Below, piece by piece: positions 13,556-25,300 of a stretch of DNA of 64,000 nucleotides. The DNA is from Malurus cyaneus samueli (taxonomy: Eukaryota; Chordata; Aves; Passeriformes; Maluridae). Positions within the stretch are counted from its first letter, which is position 1. Each line of letters opens with the position of its first letter. Location: contig CM019214.1 in NCBI GenBank assembly GCA_009741485.1, forward strand, positions 6,850,991 through 6,914,990. The letters are read 5' to 3'. The notes beneath the pieces are model-generated. The model saw only the letters and a program-made list of their open reading frames with translations, was not told the origin of the DNA and did no database searches. Position numbers and translations under genes: made by a program.

Positions 13556-16280
13556 TGCCCACCTTCTGGAAAAAAATACAGCTTAAATTTAAGCAGCTGC
13601 AGATTAAACTAATGTATATGAGTTATATCTACAAGAATATTGAGCTTGAGGTTTTTTCAGAATGCAGTCATTTTCAGGCTGCAGCCTGCTGCTTTCCCTC
13701 ACACCGCAATGGATGTATTTACCGACACCCTGGTGAAACTTATATTGCCTTTACAGACACCAGGAATTCTTCTCTTTCAGTCATCAGGTACAGCAAGCAT
13801 AATGCCACAATGGACAACAGCAAAACAATTCTCAAGGTAAAACTCTTTGCTTATTCACACGACATTTCTAAATACCATTTACAGAGTCATAAATGACAAA
13901 TGTAAGGGATTAAGGAACTTGTGAGTATTTCCTTCAGTTACACAGAAACACATCTTTTGCAAACTTCCTGGAATAGGCTGAAGGATGCAGCCATGAGCAA
14001 AAAGCAATCCAATAATTCTCTTCTGGACCATCTTGGGAGTTCTGGCACCTGATAATGATTAAAAATCATGCACGACTAACTCTGGACATCCAGATGAACA
14101 GTTTTGGAGTAGAATTTAAAGGAGAGAATTTAATCAGTTCTCTTGCCAATCCTTAATTAGAATATACCTTGGGTAAAAGATTAATAAAAGAAAATCTTTC
14201 ATTCTTTGGTACTGAAAATAGGAGCTACTTTGTCAGACAGAACTGATGTGAACTTCATACATCAAATATAAACAGATAAAAGGCTTGCTGTGTTCAAGAC
14301 AGTAATAAATGTATGACCTGATTGTTGAGGTGCTGAGCAGTTTTCATAAATGTACAATTCTAAAAAGCCCACGGAGTAAAATGATGGCTGCTAAAGAAAG
14401 CTCTAATTAATTAGGTGAACAGAAAGTGTATGTTTTGCAATACCTACAGAAGAGTGTGCTGAAGTTCAAAAGACCATGAGAAAAATCATGTAGTGTTGTA
14501 ATTCTTTTTCTAAGTTAGGGCGGAATGAAAAAGAAAAAGGAAAGCTATACAGCAAAAATACAAATGAAAGGAACTGAAATATCTATTCCTTACTGCAAAT
14601 CTCTGTAAGAAAACGCAACTTGAGAAGGGAGAGTATTTATAGGTTTCATAAAATCTATTTGTGTCAGAAATTACATCAATAAAGACAACAATATCAGGAA
14701 TTAAGTCACTATTTGTGTTCACCTTAAAACAGAATATTTTCTATGGAGAATTTTGCATCTTCATACTCACTGCAATATATGGTACTGTAGATATAAAGCT
14801 ATTTAAATATGCTCACACTGTCAGCTGAAAGAGACTGACAGTGCTTTAATGCAAAGATCTACCATCATATTCCAACAAACTTTATAAAATTTCACTCTCT
14901 TGATAGAAACACAGCCCGTGAAGACTATTACATAGATCTACTACCTAGACATTATTGTGCATTTCTTGTTTCATTAACTAAATTGTTTTTTTTACAGAAG
15001 TTTCTATTCACAAACCCTCCTTCTCTTGGTTGATTCACTTGGTGATGTCAGAACTCACTCTTTGTAGTATCATATTTGTTTCCATGGAGATGGCCTTTGA
15101 TACCACCAGCACAGACACTTAAGGAAAATGACACTTAAGGAAAATGACTCAGGAGGGAAATGCCTATGGATCATTGAGACATATATATAAATATATAATA
15201 TATATTATATATATAATATTACTCATGAGAGGATCAAATCAGAGCTATAATAGATGCAAATCAAAAATAGTGGGTGCAAAAGTTATCACTACAGGAAGAG
15301 TATCACTTACTATATCTACATCTGCTGCTGTCAATTTACTGGGTTCTCAGAGCTGAAGACTTAAGAAATATACCCCAGAGTCATCATCATGACAGCTCTA
15401 TGAAGATATTAATCTATTTATAGTTTATTAATCAGGTGTACTGCACTTTCCAGTCTAGCCAAAGGTTGCATGACACACACTGTTCAGAGATACTGCAAAA
15501 GAAGAGTCACAGCTGAAATTAAAGGGTAAATTCCTAAATAACCATGAGGATGGAGGTGTAAAGGGTATCTGCAGCTGCAGGAAGATCAAAAAGTTTTTGA
15601 AAGTAGAACCAAGAACCACTGATTTTTTTTTCCCTCCAAACCAGTAGTATTGAAGCCCCACTGGAAATTTAAATTCTAAACGGCAGTGTTTTGTAAGAGC
15701 ATGTGCCCTCTTGGTTGATGCTGCTATTGTTAAAACACTCTCAAAGAACAAAAAACATCCATATTCTATGACACAAATATATGACATCCATATTCTATGA
15801 CACTGTAAATTGATTTTGATTCTGTTACTTCCAAACGTTTTTTCTTTAGTGTTATCTAATTTTAACATACTATTACATAATAATATGTAATTAGTATTTT
15901 TAAACATGTAATAACTTATATTTACTGCAATTCAGAAGCATTTCTCTACATCTTCTCATTGTTGAAGGGGTGCCAGGCAAACTATGTTTAGATTAAAATC
16001 AAGCTGAAGTCCTAAAGAGTCACAAATGTGATTGGTAAGAGATCTTCCTGTCTTTATCTCCTTATCTGTCTGCCCTATGTCTGAAGAAATGTCCTGTGTA
16101 TGGATGGGGAGTGAAAGAGCACCTTGTGAGCACCTGGCAGTGACAGTCACACCATCACAGGGGTTTCACATCACCAGACTCTGTCTCCTCTACAACTGTC
16201 CAGAACTACTGTGGAAAACTTCAGTCCTTGGGAGAAAGTGAAAACTATATGCATCTATGAGGAAAAAAAAAAAAAAATTT

Positions 16281-16321
<41 letters not shown>

Positions 16322-16388
16322 TGAAAAGAGACAGTGCCTGGAAGGCATTATTGAGACCTTGTTGTGCAGAGGACGCTTATAAGAAAGT
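13556..16388. other. AT-rich non-coding stretch, no gene recognised
   Basis: No gene seen. It contains a 16-bp tandem duplication (ACACTTAAGGAAAATG, near 15116-15147), a TA-rich palindromic run at about 15180-15222, a duplicated GACATCCATATTCTATGACA block near 15756-15802, and the poly-A/poly-T block at 16263-16316. The 150-codon open frame at 15455-15907 (minus) has no recognisable domain and looks like chance. Confidence 0.55.
16263..16316. repeat. Poly-A followed by poly-T block
   Basis: Fifteen A, then TTTTC, then more than thirty T. The A and T runs can pair, and the length is likely to be unreliable in any assembly. It sits just before a pair of CR1 fragments. Confidence 0.9.
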
Positions 16389-16465
16389 TCAGAGTCATAG
16401 AATCACAGAATGGTTTGGGTTGGAAGGGAAATTAAAGATCATGTTTCCAACCCTTGGATGGAGTA
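16389..16465 (-). mobile_element. CR1 LINE 3' tail, minus strand
   Basis: TCATAGAATCACAGAATGGT followed by TTGGGTTGGAAGGGA is the reverse complement of the CR1 terminus (CCTTCCAACCCAA ... TGATTCTATGA). The tail points left. Only about 75 bp of the element is left. Confidence 0.85.
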
Positions 16466-16474
16466 AGACTTTGT

Positions 16475-16787
16475 ACCAAGGCCTGAAGTAACAGACAGGG
16501 CAAGAGGTGACAAGAACCAGAAGTTTTAAACTGAATGAAGGCAAGTTTAGATTGTACATAAGGAAAAAGTATTTTTTATAGTGAGAGTGGTGAGACACTG
16601 AAACAGGTTGTCCAGAGAAGTTCTGGATGCCCCTTCACTGGATATTATCAGTGTCAGGTTGGATGACACCAAATAATCTGTTATAGAGAAGGATATCCCT
16701 GCCCATGCATGGGAGTTGGACTACAGGATCTTTAAAGGTGTTTTTCAACTCCAAGTATTATGTGATTCTGTGATTCTATGATTAAGA
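16475..16787 (+). mobile_element. CR1 LINE 3' end, plus strand
   Basis: Successive CR1 blocks are visible: GGTGAGACACTGAAACAGGTT, TGTCCAGAGAAGTTCTGGATG, TCAGGTTGGATG, CCCTGCCCATGCATGGGAGT, GATCTTTAAAGG and the tail TGTGATTCTGTGATTCTATG. The tail points right. Together with the minus-strand tail at 16389-16465 it forms a tail-outward pair. The 5' end is truncated and set only roughly. Confidence 0.88.
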
Positions 16788-19419
16788 ATAATATCTTGAA
16801 AATGAAAAAGCATCAATAAAAGAATGTTGCCATTTGCTAAATAAATAAATAAATTTCAAGACATCTGTAATTCCGGTATTGTCTGTTTCTCTTCAATTCA
16901 ATGCATTGTGAAGAACTATTTTCCTTTTTAAAAAATAAAATAAACCCTTGCACATAAAAGCTTTTTTCTTTAAACAGATGGCAGCTCAAACTATATATCA
17001 TAAGAGTGCTCATGCATGTTAATACAGACTACCTAAAGCAAACGTCCCCCAAGCCCCAGAGGAAAGAAACAGTTGGAAAGATGTAAAATAAGGTTGACTT
17101 CAATACGTGTCACATTGCATTCTACAGAAAAACTAAATGCAGGACTTCATCAGGAAAAGAGCATCAAAATTACAAAATCTCTTTTTAAATAATCAAAAGC
17201 TCCCATTATAAAAAAAAATACAGAGAACTGTTAAAATGGCATTGCCTTAAAAACCTATAAAGTCAAGTGGGCCAGTCCAAATGATTCCTATAATGTTTAA
17301 TTCTTCTCCTTAAAAACCTTCTAATCTTACAGAAATTTACTATTCAAATTCTGAATAAAGGGAAGTGTCTTTAAAGAATTCTTATCAATAAATGTAACTG
17401 CTTAATGTTTTGCCATTTCATTCTCCTACCAATCAACAGCATACTTTTACAGAGACAGAAAAACAACAGAAAATAAGTTATATTTTACTGCTTTAGTTAA
17501 TAAAATGTAGCATCCTGTCAATGCCAAATGTGTGGAAAAAATGGTTTTATCTAATGTAATGTTCAATAGTGATAAATTCAGGTAAAATAAAGCCCATGTA
17601 TCTCACACGGAGAATTACAATACAAAATGGACACAGGCATAAAATGAATGGACTGCAGTAGACAATATGGATTTTTTTTTTCATTGAAATTTTAGTTTTA
17701 TACTGTGAGGAAGTAAAAGGACTCTGGATATATCATTATATTGTTTTAGTGGAAAATGTGAATCACCTCTAACCCCCTTCACTGAAAGGAGAAAATAAAA
17801 TTCGGATATTCCTAGATCTTTTGACTCTGAGTGAATGGTCAAGTAAAGACACCAGTCTGCTGATCAGTTTCCAGAATTCTTTGGTACTCTAAGCATTAGG
17901 ATCCCTGTTGTTTAATTGAACATGTGTTCCAATGAATTAGCTGTGCAGAAATCACAGATTGAGCAGTGAAGCTCAGCTGTCTTTTGAACAGAGGCAAAGG
18001 TGTACAACTCTCTCTGTAGAAGGCTGTGAAACTTTTGCTGTCTTGCTTCAGCCTGGACAAAGTACAGAGGGAAAAACAGTAAGGACAGGGTGATATTTTG
18101 GATATGAATATTATTCTACAGCAAAAGCACTGAAGTGAATAGAATTCTATGTTGCAATAATATGAATTACCCTTATATTGACATTTTATATATTCCATCC
18201 TCAGTGACAGGAAATTGTATTTTTATCCTAACCTATGTCATTTACATTTTATGTTTAAACGCAAGAAAATTTCAAATTTAGTTTATGCACTCTACAGCAA
18301 TTGCCAAGGGAACATTCATCCTCTTTTTTTTATTTTTTTTCCACCTTCTGTAGAAATAGTAGCACCAGCATTGGTGTGAGGCATATTCTAAAGTGCTTTA
18401 ATCACATTAAATACACATGCAATGTGAAATAACCTCCAAAAGTGCTTCTTGTGTGGTGCTGAAAGGAGAGTCAAATCTCTGTATTCTGCCACAAATTTTT
18501 TGGTTTAATTCTTTTATCTACCAGAACCAAGAACAAAAGATGAGATATAACCTTTTAAATATAATATCCACATTCCTGAGAAGCTAATAAATGGGCCAAA
18601 CCCTTGGACTGTATTTCCATGTTCCCAGCAAAGCAAAGATGTCCATTTTCCACTTGTCTCGACTGGAGAACAAGTTGTAAGACAAAAGTCATGGATACAC
18701 ACCTAAATCTCTTCTCCAATTGACAGATATTTAGTTGGAAGTGTGCTCATAGATTTTGCAACATGATATTTATTTAATAGCATTCAATAAGCTCATATGA
18801 GCTGCATGTGCAGGAAATTGCTTTGTTTCATCCTCTCAACATAAAAATGGTGCTACTTACACTGATTTTCCAACGTATGAAAACATTGATGAACTGGTGA
18901 GACTGCTGTGAACTACTGTGATAAAAATTAAGGAGCTTTTTGTTCAGGGAATGGTTTATTACAGAAAATTGGAGAGGAGGGTAAATTGTGGATGAACTTG
19001 GTAAATCAGAGGCTGAATAATGTCTCTCAAAAATGTTTTAATAAAATTGGGTAGTCATAATAAAATATAGTATTTGTTGTAGTTATTGGACACTTTCATC
19101 TCCAAAACTTTGATCAAAGTGGGTTGAGTGTCTGAGCTCCAACTTTTACAAATATATAAGAAACCTTTTAATTTGTCGTCATCTCTCTTATTTTTTTTTC
19201 AAAAATTCATAAGTGAACAAATTAAATAGACAAAAAAAAATATTTTAGTCTCATTAAGTATATAATTTTTCCTGGTATGATTTTATAACTTTTTCACTTT
19301 TCAGACAAAATAAATGCAAATGTAGAAAAGCATGAGATTGATTTTTTTTTCCAGATTATCCAAACCCTTTATTTTTTTCAGTACAAAAAACATTTTAAAA
19401 GTTCACAAAATTTCCTGTT
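16788..19419. other. AT-rich non-coding stretch, no gene recognised
   Basis: No gene, RNA or transposon recognised. Short simple repeats only, for example (AAAT)n at about 16840-16855. Confidence 0.55.
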
Positions 19420-20340
19420 ATTAGAAGAAATTGAGGCAGCTGGGTCTGTTTATTCTGGAGAAGGTGGAGAGGGGATTTCGTTAATGCATGTTAGTATCTC
19501 CAATGTGGGTGCCAAGAGGATGGTGCCAAACTCTTTTAGTGGTGCCCAGTGGGAGGATGAGGAGAAATGGACATAAACTAAAACACAGGAAGTCCCACCT
19601 CCACATGAGGAAGAACCGCTTCACATTGAGGTGGCAGAGCGCTGGAACAAAATGCCCAGGGTGTTAATGCGGTCTCTCAGGAGACATTCCAAACCCTGGA
19701 TTTGTTGCTGCTCTTGGTGGCCATGCCTTGTCAGGGGGTTTGGCCTGGGTGACCTCCCTTCTGTAAGAGACCATTCAGAAGACCTTTGACTGTCTCACGA
19801 TCATCGATATGGACAGAGACTGAACACCCCAAAAAGGAGAACCCCAAGGGGAAGAAAGGGGGACTTTTTGCTTAAAGGAGTCCGAGCCAGATCAAGGTGG
19901 GATGACTGCCAAGTTTCCAGCTCCTAAGCTGGAAGGTAACAATGGACATTCTTTCCCCACCGCTCGGCGGATTCTTCCATACTTCTCAACCCCCTGGCCT
20001 GCTGCCACCTGCTTTCAAAAGGACTATAAAGAGTCTCTCCGAAAAGACCCTGATTGGGGATCCTCCCCAACCGACTGCTGGTGAACCTATGAAATTCGGA
20101 CTGCATGGACTCGTCGGAGCCGTTTGGTAGCTGTAAACCCACTCTTTTTCTTCCTCTCTCTCTCTCCCTCTTCTATCACACAAAAATCCAAATAAATTAT
20201 TCTTGATTATTTAAAATATATATACTTGCCCCCTCGTTTCTTTTGCACTCTGAGATTCTGATAACGAACCCATCACGCCTCCCGCTTGGGTTAAGCGGAT
20301 CGTGACACCTTCCAACCCTCACAATTTTGTGATTCAGTGC
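19420..20340 (+). mobile_element. CR1 LINE 3' end, interrupted by a solo LTR
   Basis: The left part (19420-19761) shows CR1 blocks: GAGGCAGCTGGGTCTGTTTA, TTCTGGAGAAGGTGGAGAGG, GTGGCAGAGCGCTGGAACAA and TTTGGCCTGGGTGACCTCCC. The right part (20308-20340) continues with CCTTCCAACCCTCACAATTT and TGTGATTC, the CR1 tail. Removing the 546-bp LTR and one copy of the 5-bp duplication restores a continuous CR1 end. The CR1 is therefore older than the LTR. Confidence 0.9.
19762..20307 (+). mobile_element. Solo LTR, family A copy 2, nested in CR1, TSD CCTTC
   Basis: Starts TGTAAGAGAC and ends GATCGTGACA as in copy 1. CCTTC occurs at 19757-19761 and again at 20308-20312 as the target-site duplication. TATAAA is at 20025-20030 and AATAAA at 20191-20196. 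At 546 bp it is 84 bp shorter than copy 1. The missing part is the U3 segment that in copy 1 lies at roughly 8250-8340, after the CAGCTCC block. No internal provirus remains. Confidence 0.94.
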
Positions 20341-22266
20341 AACAATGATTATAGATTTTAATGCACCTCAGTGTGCAGGTACATATCTAGCACAACAATT
20401 AGAGCTATGCATGGTTATGGCTGTACTGCTAAAAAAGAAAGGTCGGGGACAAGTGCTGACCCTGAAGCCAGATGGCCTCTGCTGACTTTCATCCATTTGC
20501 TAAGGGCTACACCTTTTTAAAACACATTGCCTCTGTCCACCTCTGTGACCTCTGGCTACCACTGGTTCTTTTGTATCCCTTATCTCATGGTCAAAAAAGT
20601 GGAAAAATGACTGAAATAACTTGCATCAGTAGAATGAAGACCTTTTGATAGACATGTTTGTTTGGAACAAAAATAGGTTAGAATCCAAAAGAGGAGTTAA
20701 GGGAATAGGCATAATTCTATTACAACATTGAATCCAAATATTGCAATGATTTACAAAGGATAGAAATATCTATATCCCTGTAGAAGTAATGGAGGAACTG
20801 AATGCCTAAAGGAAGACCTGTGGCAATGGTGGAAAAAGTCATTTTGCCATGAGCAATGCTGGAATATTTGCACACCACAGGAGAACTTACTGTTAGGATC
20901 ATTTCCCCAAATGAATTTGTTACAGGCAACATATTAAAATTGCTTTAATCTGATTCCATATTCATTAAGAAAAGTAGATAATCCATAGTAATCTAAATGT
21001 AAGTTGCACCAGCACTGGTGTCGTCTCTGCATGTTGCAGTGTGTCTACGCTCTACTCTTCCATTTCATATTGTTCTAATTGTTTTTTATTTTAAGGTGTC
21101 ACTCCCTGTTGTGTGCAGGTTGTACAGGAAGAGAGGAGCAGAGTTACTTGAGTATCTGCCTTAAGACTGCTTCCATCTTCACAAGTTCCACGTCTAAAAA
21201 ATAGCTCTGGTGCTCTTGGAGTGAAATCATGTTGACAAAATGAAATCCAGTGACGCTGCTTCCTTGTAGGCAAATCTCGTTACAGCTTTCCCAATTTTCT
21301 ACAGGGAATGGTGGAACATCTGCCATCACAGCATGAACCTCATTTTACAAAAAAAGCTTTTCAAATAAACCAGTGGCGGAGATACATAAACTTTCTCTTT
21401 TCCAAGACTGCTGTTTTTTGGTGCTGCTGATCATGATTATGTTCTTTCAGAGCCTCTTTATGATTTTGTTACTCCTTAAGGACTTCTTTCTGCCAGGTTC
21501 ACTAGCTGAATGGCTGAAGTGTTTGCACTAATATTTCCGAACTCAAACAGGTAGTAAAGTATATTTCAAGCTGAGGAGTTCTACTCTTTGTGCACATTTG
21601 CTAATACTTCCCTTTTATTTTTCTTCTTGAGCTTTTATCTATCAAAGTACAAGAAAAGACAGTCTTCCTTCTCATTGTGTGAAGATTTCCTTTCCAAATA
21701 AAATCAGTCTTTGATCAGGCATCAAGTATGATCTAAACAAACATCATCTCCTTTGAGTGCCAACCACTCAACCAGAGTTAGCACTGTAGGGGTATTTTTT
21801 ACACTGAAAAAAAAGATAGTACATATTTTAGAACATAATATTTGCTGAACTGAAAACAAACTATGTTTCTTGGCAAAAGCAAACTGCTAACATTTCAAGA
21901 AAAAATATTTAATTGTTAAGCTGTTACACTGAATCTTCATGGTATTTTTATTTAAAATATGACTTTATTTTTAATTTCAAATATATTTATGGATTTACCA
22001 TTATGATCATGGTTAATATTTAAAAAGACAAAACATTTTCTATTCCCTCAGTGAAATTACTTTAATTTACACTTGAACTCCTTTTAGTTCACATGGACCA
22101 GCTTTGTAGAAAAATAAATATTTAGGAAAGTAGAATGTTGTATTTCAGCTTATCACAATGGCTTTCTATCATTCTTTTGATTTGCAGTTCTTTAGTGCAT
22201 TGGAGCTGCCTCCTCATGAATTGTTTAAATATTACAGTACTTGGGAAGCATTTTTGCTCTTAACTA

Positions 22267-22340
22267 CAAAAAAAAAAAAAAAAAAAAAACCAAAAAAAAC
22301 AACAAAAAAAAAAAACCAAAAAACCCCACCAAAACAAAAC
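22267..22340. repeat. A-rich low-complexity tract
   Basis: Long A runs separated by C, CC or CAAC. The lysine-rich frames across it are artefacts of the repeat. Confidence 0.85.
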
Positions 22341-25300
22341 CTATAGCTTAGTTCTAATAAAACATAGAAAATATGTTTAAGAGAATGAGATGACAGGCGG
22401 CATGAAGGCAGACAGAAAAATTGTGGATCAGCAGAGTCTGAAAGAAAAAACACAAAAGGTGAGCTTAAAAAGTTAGAGCAGAATGAGAATTAATTGGAGA
22501 CTCTACAAATGGAAAGACAAGCAAAACAGGAAACATAATATGAAATCTACAAGTTAGAGACTATTGCTCATAATTACAGTAAATTGTCAGAGTAGCTTGA
22601 AAGAACAAAAATCTGCTACAAAGATCACAGACACAAATAGCCTAAGTATTATACATATTTTTTGAAATAATGGGTATCCAACCCTAGGAACACATAATAT
22701 CTTTTCTATCTTAATTAACAAGATATAAAAGAATAGTCATAGAGGAATGGAAGAAGTTAAGAGAAAATTATATTTGAATTTTTTTTAAGGGGGGAATTGA
22801 TCCTTTCATTTCACAACATTTGTGCTTAGTCACTGCAGACCTGCAGAGATTTGGAATTCCCAGTAGAATCTTTTTTTTTTTTAAACTGCTCATCTGTTGG
22901 ATTCCTCTCATAGCCAGGTGTGAGGCAGTGAAGCATGGAAATCTGCCTTCTTCTTCACCTTCTGGGCCTCCTGTGTTTTTTTTTGTTTGGTTGGTTGGTT
23001 GGTTTTTTTTGTTTTCAAGTATTTTAAGGGTATTTCTGCTCCTGCTAGTCACATGGTTCATTTCCCACACCGTTTAGTCCATTTCAAAGGTGAATGCATA
23101 AATCACCAAAGAGATTTTTTTGTGGGAAATGCAATTCCATATATAAGGTGCTCTGGTGATGCCAGCTGGCTGTCCAGATCTACTGCACTGCATAACATTT
23201 GCAGGATTTCTGGACAGCTCATGTTTTCTAAAGAGCTCATTGCCAGAGGATTTCTTCAGCAACCCTTTCCATTCCCCTATCATGAGAATTTGTAAAAACA
23301 AAGGTGGGCGTTTGGGGGGGTGAAAATTAGGCTTTGAAATTAATGTGTAATAAATTTGAATACTATATTGAAAAATTTTACCTTTCACAGTCTCATAGTG
23401 TCACAAAAGGAAATACTGATTACTATTCTTGTTCTAGATTTATCCTCTGAGTTTTTTTTTCCTTACACTGGAATTTGCATTCATTTTTACCTGTGACTGT
23501 TGCAGGCCCTTGGTTCTGCCTTCAAAAATCTTTTGCATAATGTCCTGGAATGCACTGGCCTGTGCTTCTGTCACAGCTCTGCATAATTCATAATCCTGGC
23601 ATCCACCTCCTGAACAGTAATGGAAAATATTCTGAAGATTAGTGGTTGCATCTACCCAAGCTTGAGTCACTGTTAAATTAGGAATTTTCAGATGGTTCCT
23701 TGAAATTGATTTAAATATCGATTTTCAAAAATATCTAGATGGGGAAACCCTATCATGCACATTGTGATATTTTAAAAAGGCCCCGGGCACATTAGGTTTC
23801 AAACACTTTACGACAGTTCAGGCTTTGGAAATCTTATTTGGCAGATGTTTTTATGGGTATCTATCTGGAGTGCTTCTAGGCATTTTTAGGAGCATTTGCC
23901 TGAACATATAAAAATGTGGGCTGAAGAAATAAGCATATCAAGTGTATTTGCAGTCACTTCTGTTGCCTATCAGATCCTAAACTCTGTGATCCCTGAGCCT
24001 GTGAAGGATGCCCTCACAGCAAAGCACAATGTCTTTTTAAATCTTCCTCACTGCTTGTGAAGCATTCTCTGCTATTTCCAGAAAATTATCGTAAATTATT
24101 TGCAATTAGTTTCTTTTTAGAAAGGGAATATTACATTAGAAAACACCATTTTAGACAGATATGAGCTTCCACATCTCAAAGGCAGACATTAATTGGCAAT
24201 TTGTACCTAGATGTGAGCATATGAATTACTCCACGTGGCGTTCAGCCTTGGTATTTTAAAGATTCACACGGCCATAAGGATTTTAATTTTTTGATGAAAA
24301 AGAACAAAGAGGTGAGCCATGTTTAAATGTGCTTTGTTTGACCCTGATATAAATATGAAGTCAGACTTACTGGAGCATTTTTCTCTGACCTTGGCCAAGT
24401 GAATCTCAAAGCAAGATCTCTTAAGTGCTCAAGCACAGAAGTTACTCCCTCCCAGTATCTGGTGAGTGAAACCACGGTGAGAGGGGGCAAAACCTTCAGT
24501 GCTTGACCCTCACCATGACATAAAACTCTCTACTTTTCACTGAACTCAACTGGTGCAGCAGAATATTTCCTGGAGCTCGCTGTGGGGTTGCACATCTACA
24601 CAACAGACGAAGCAAATATAAATTCTGTGACTGGATCATTAAGATTTAAGAAAATTTGACTTCAGGCGCTCGGTCTGAGCTGAGGCGATCCAGTGACTTA
24701 TTTGGGCTTTTTAGAGTATTTTCTCCTTTGGTTCCTCTTGTGTTTCAGCTTATCTCTTAATACTAAACCAATTATTTATCAAATAAAAATACTTTTATAT
24801 TTAGCAGAAATTGAATCAACTCATGATCTGTTCTAATTTATTTTTTTTTACTGAGCTATTTTGTAACGCGTCTACTGAAACCAAGGTTAAAAGCATTAGC
24901 TCCTGCAATTCATTTGCTGGGAAAAAGAAAGAAAACCCTAATATTACTAGAAGATGACTTTTTCCATAAATCATAACTTAAATCTCTGGACAAAACTACT
25001 GCTCTGAGGAGTAATTTTTTTCCTAATAGGATCTCAGAGATCCCTGTTCACATCAAAATTCTATCTTGAGAGCTATAGAGGAGCCCTAATATTATACTGA
25101 AGAAAAACATCTTTCACCTTTGTCTGCAAATCTTTCTGTCTCAGCAGATTCCTTTGTGCATAGTACCCTGTCTCGTTTCTCTGGAGTAAAACACTAATTT
25201 ATTCCATGTAGAAGACTCACAGAGAAAAGGATAGCTTAGGTAACTTTTAAATGCCTCTTTCAATACACCTAAAACATCAATCTACTGAAAAGCCTGTTAG

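Noticed and set aside
15455..15907. 150-codon minus-strand open frame
   Set aside because: No domain, signal or repeat recognised; composition like translated AT-rich non-coding DNA.
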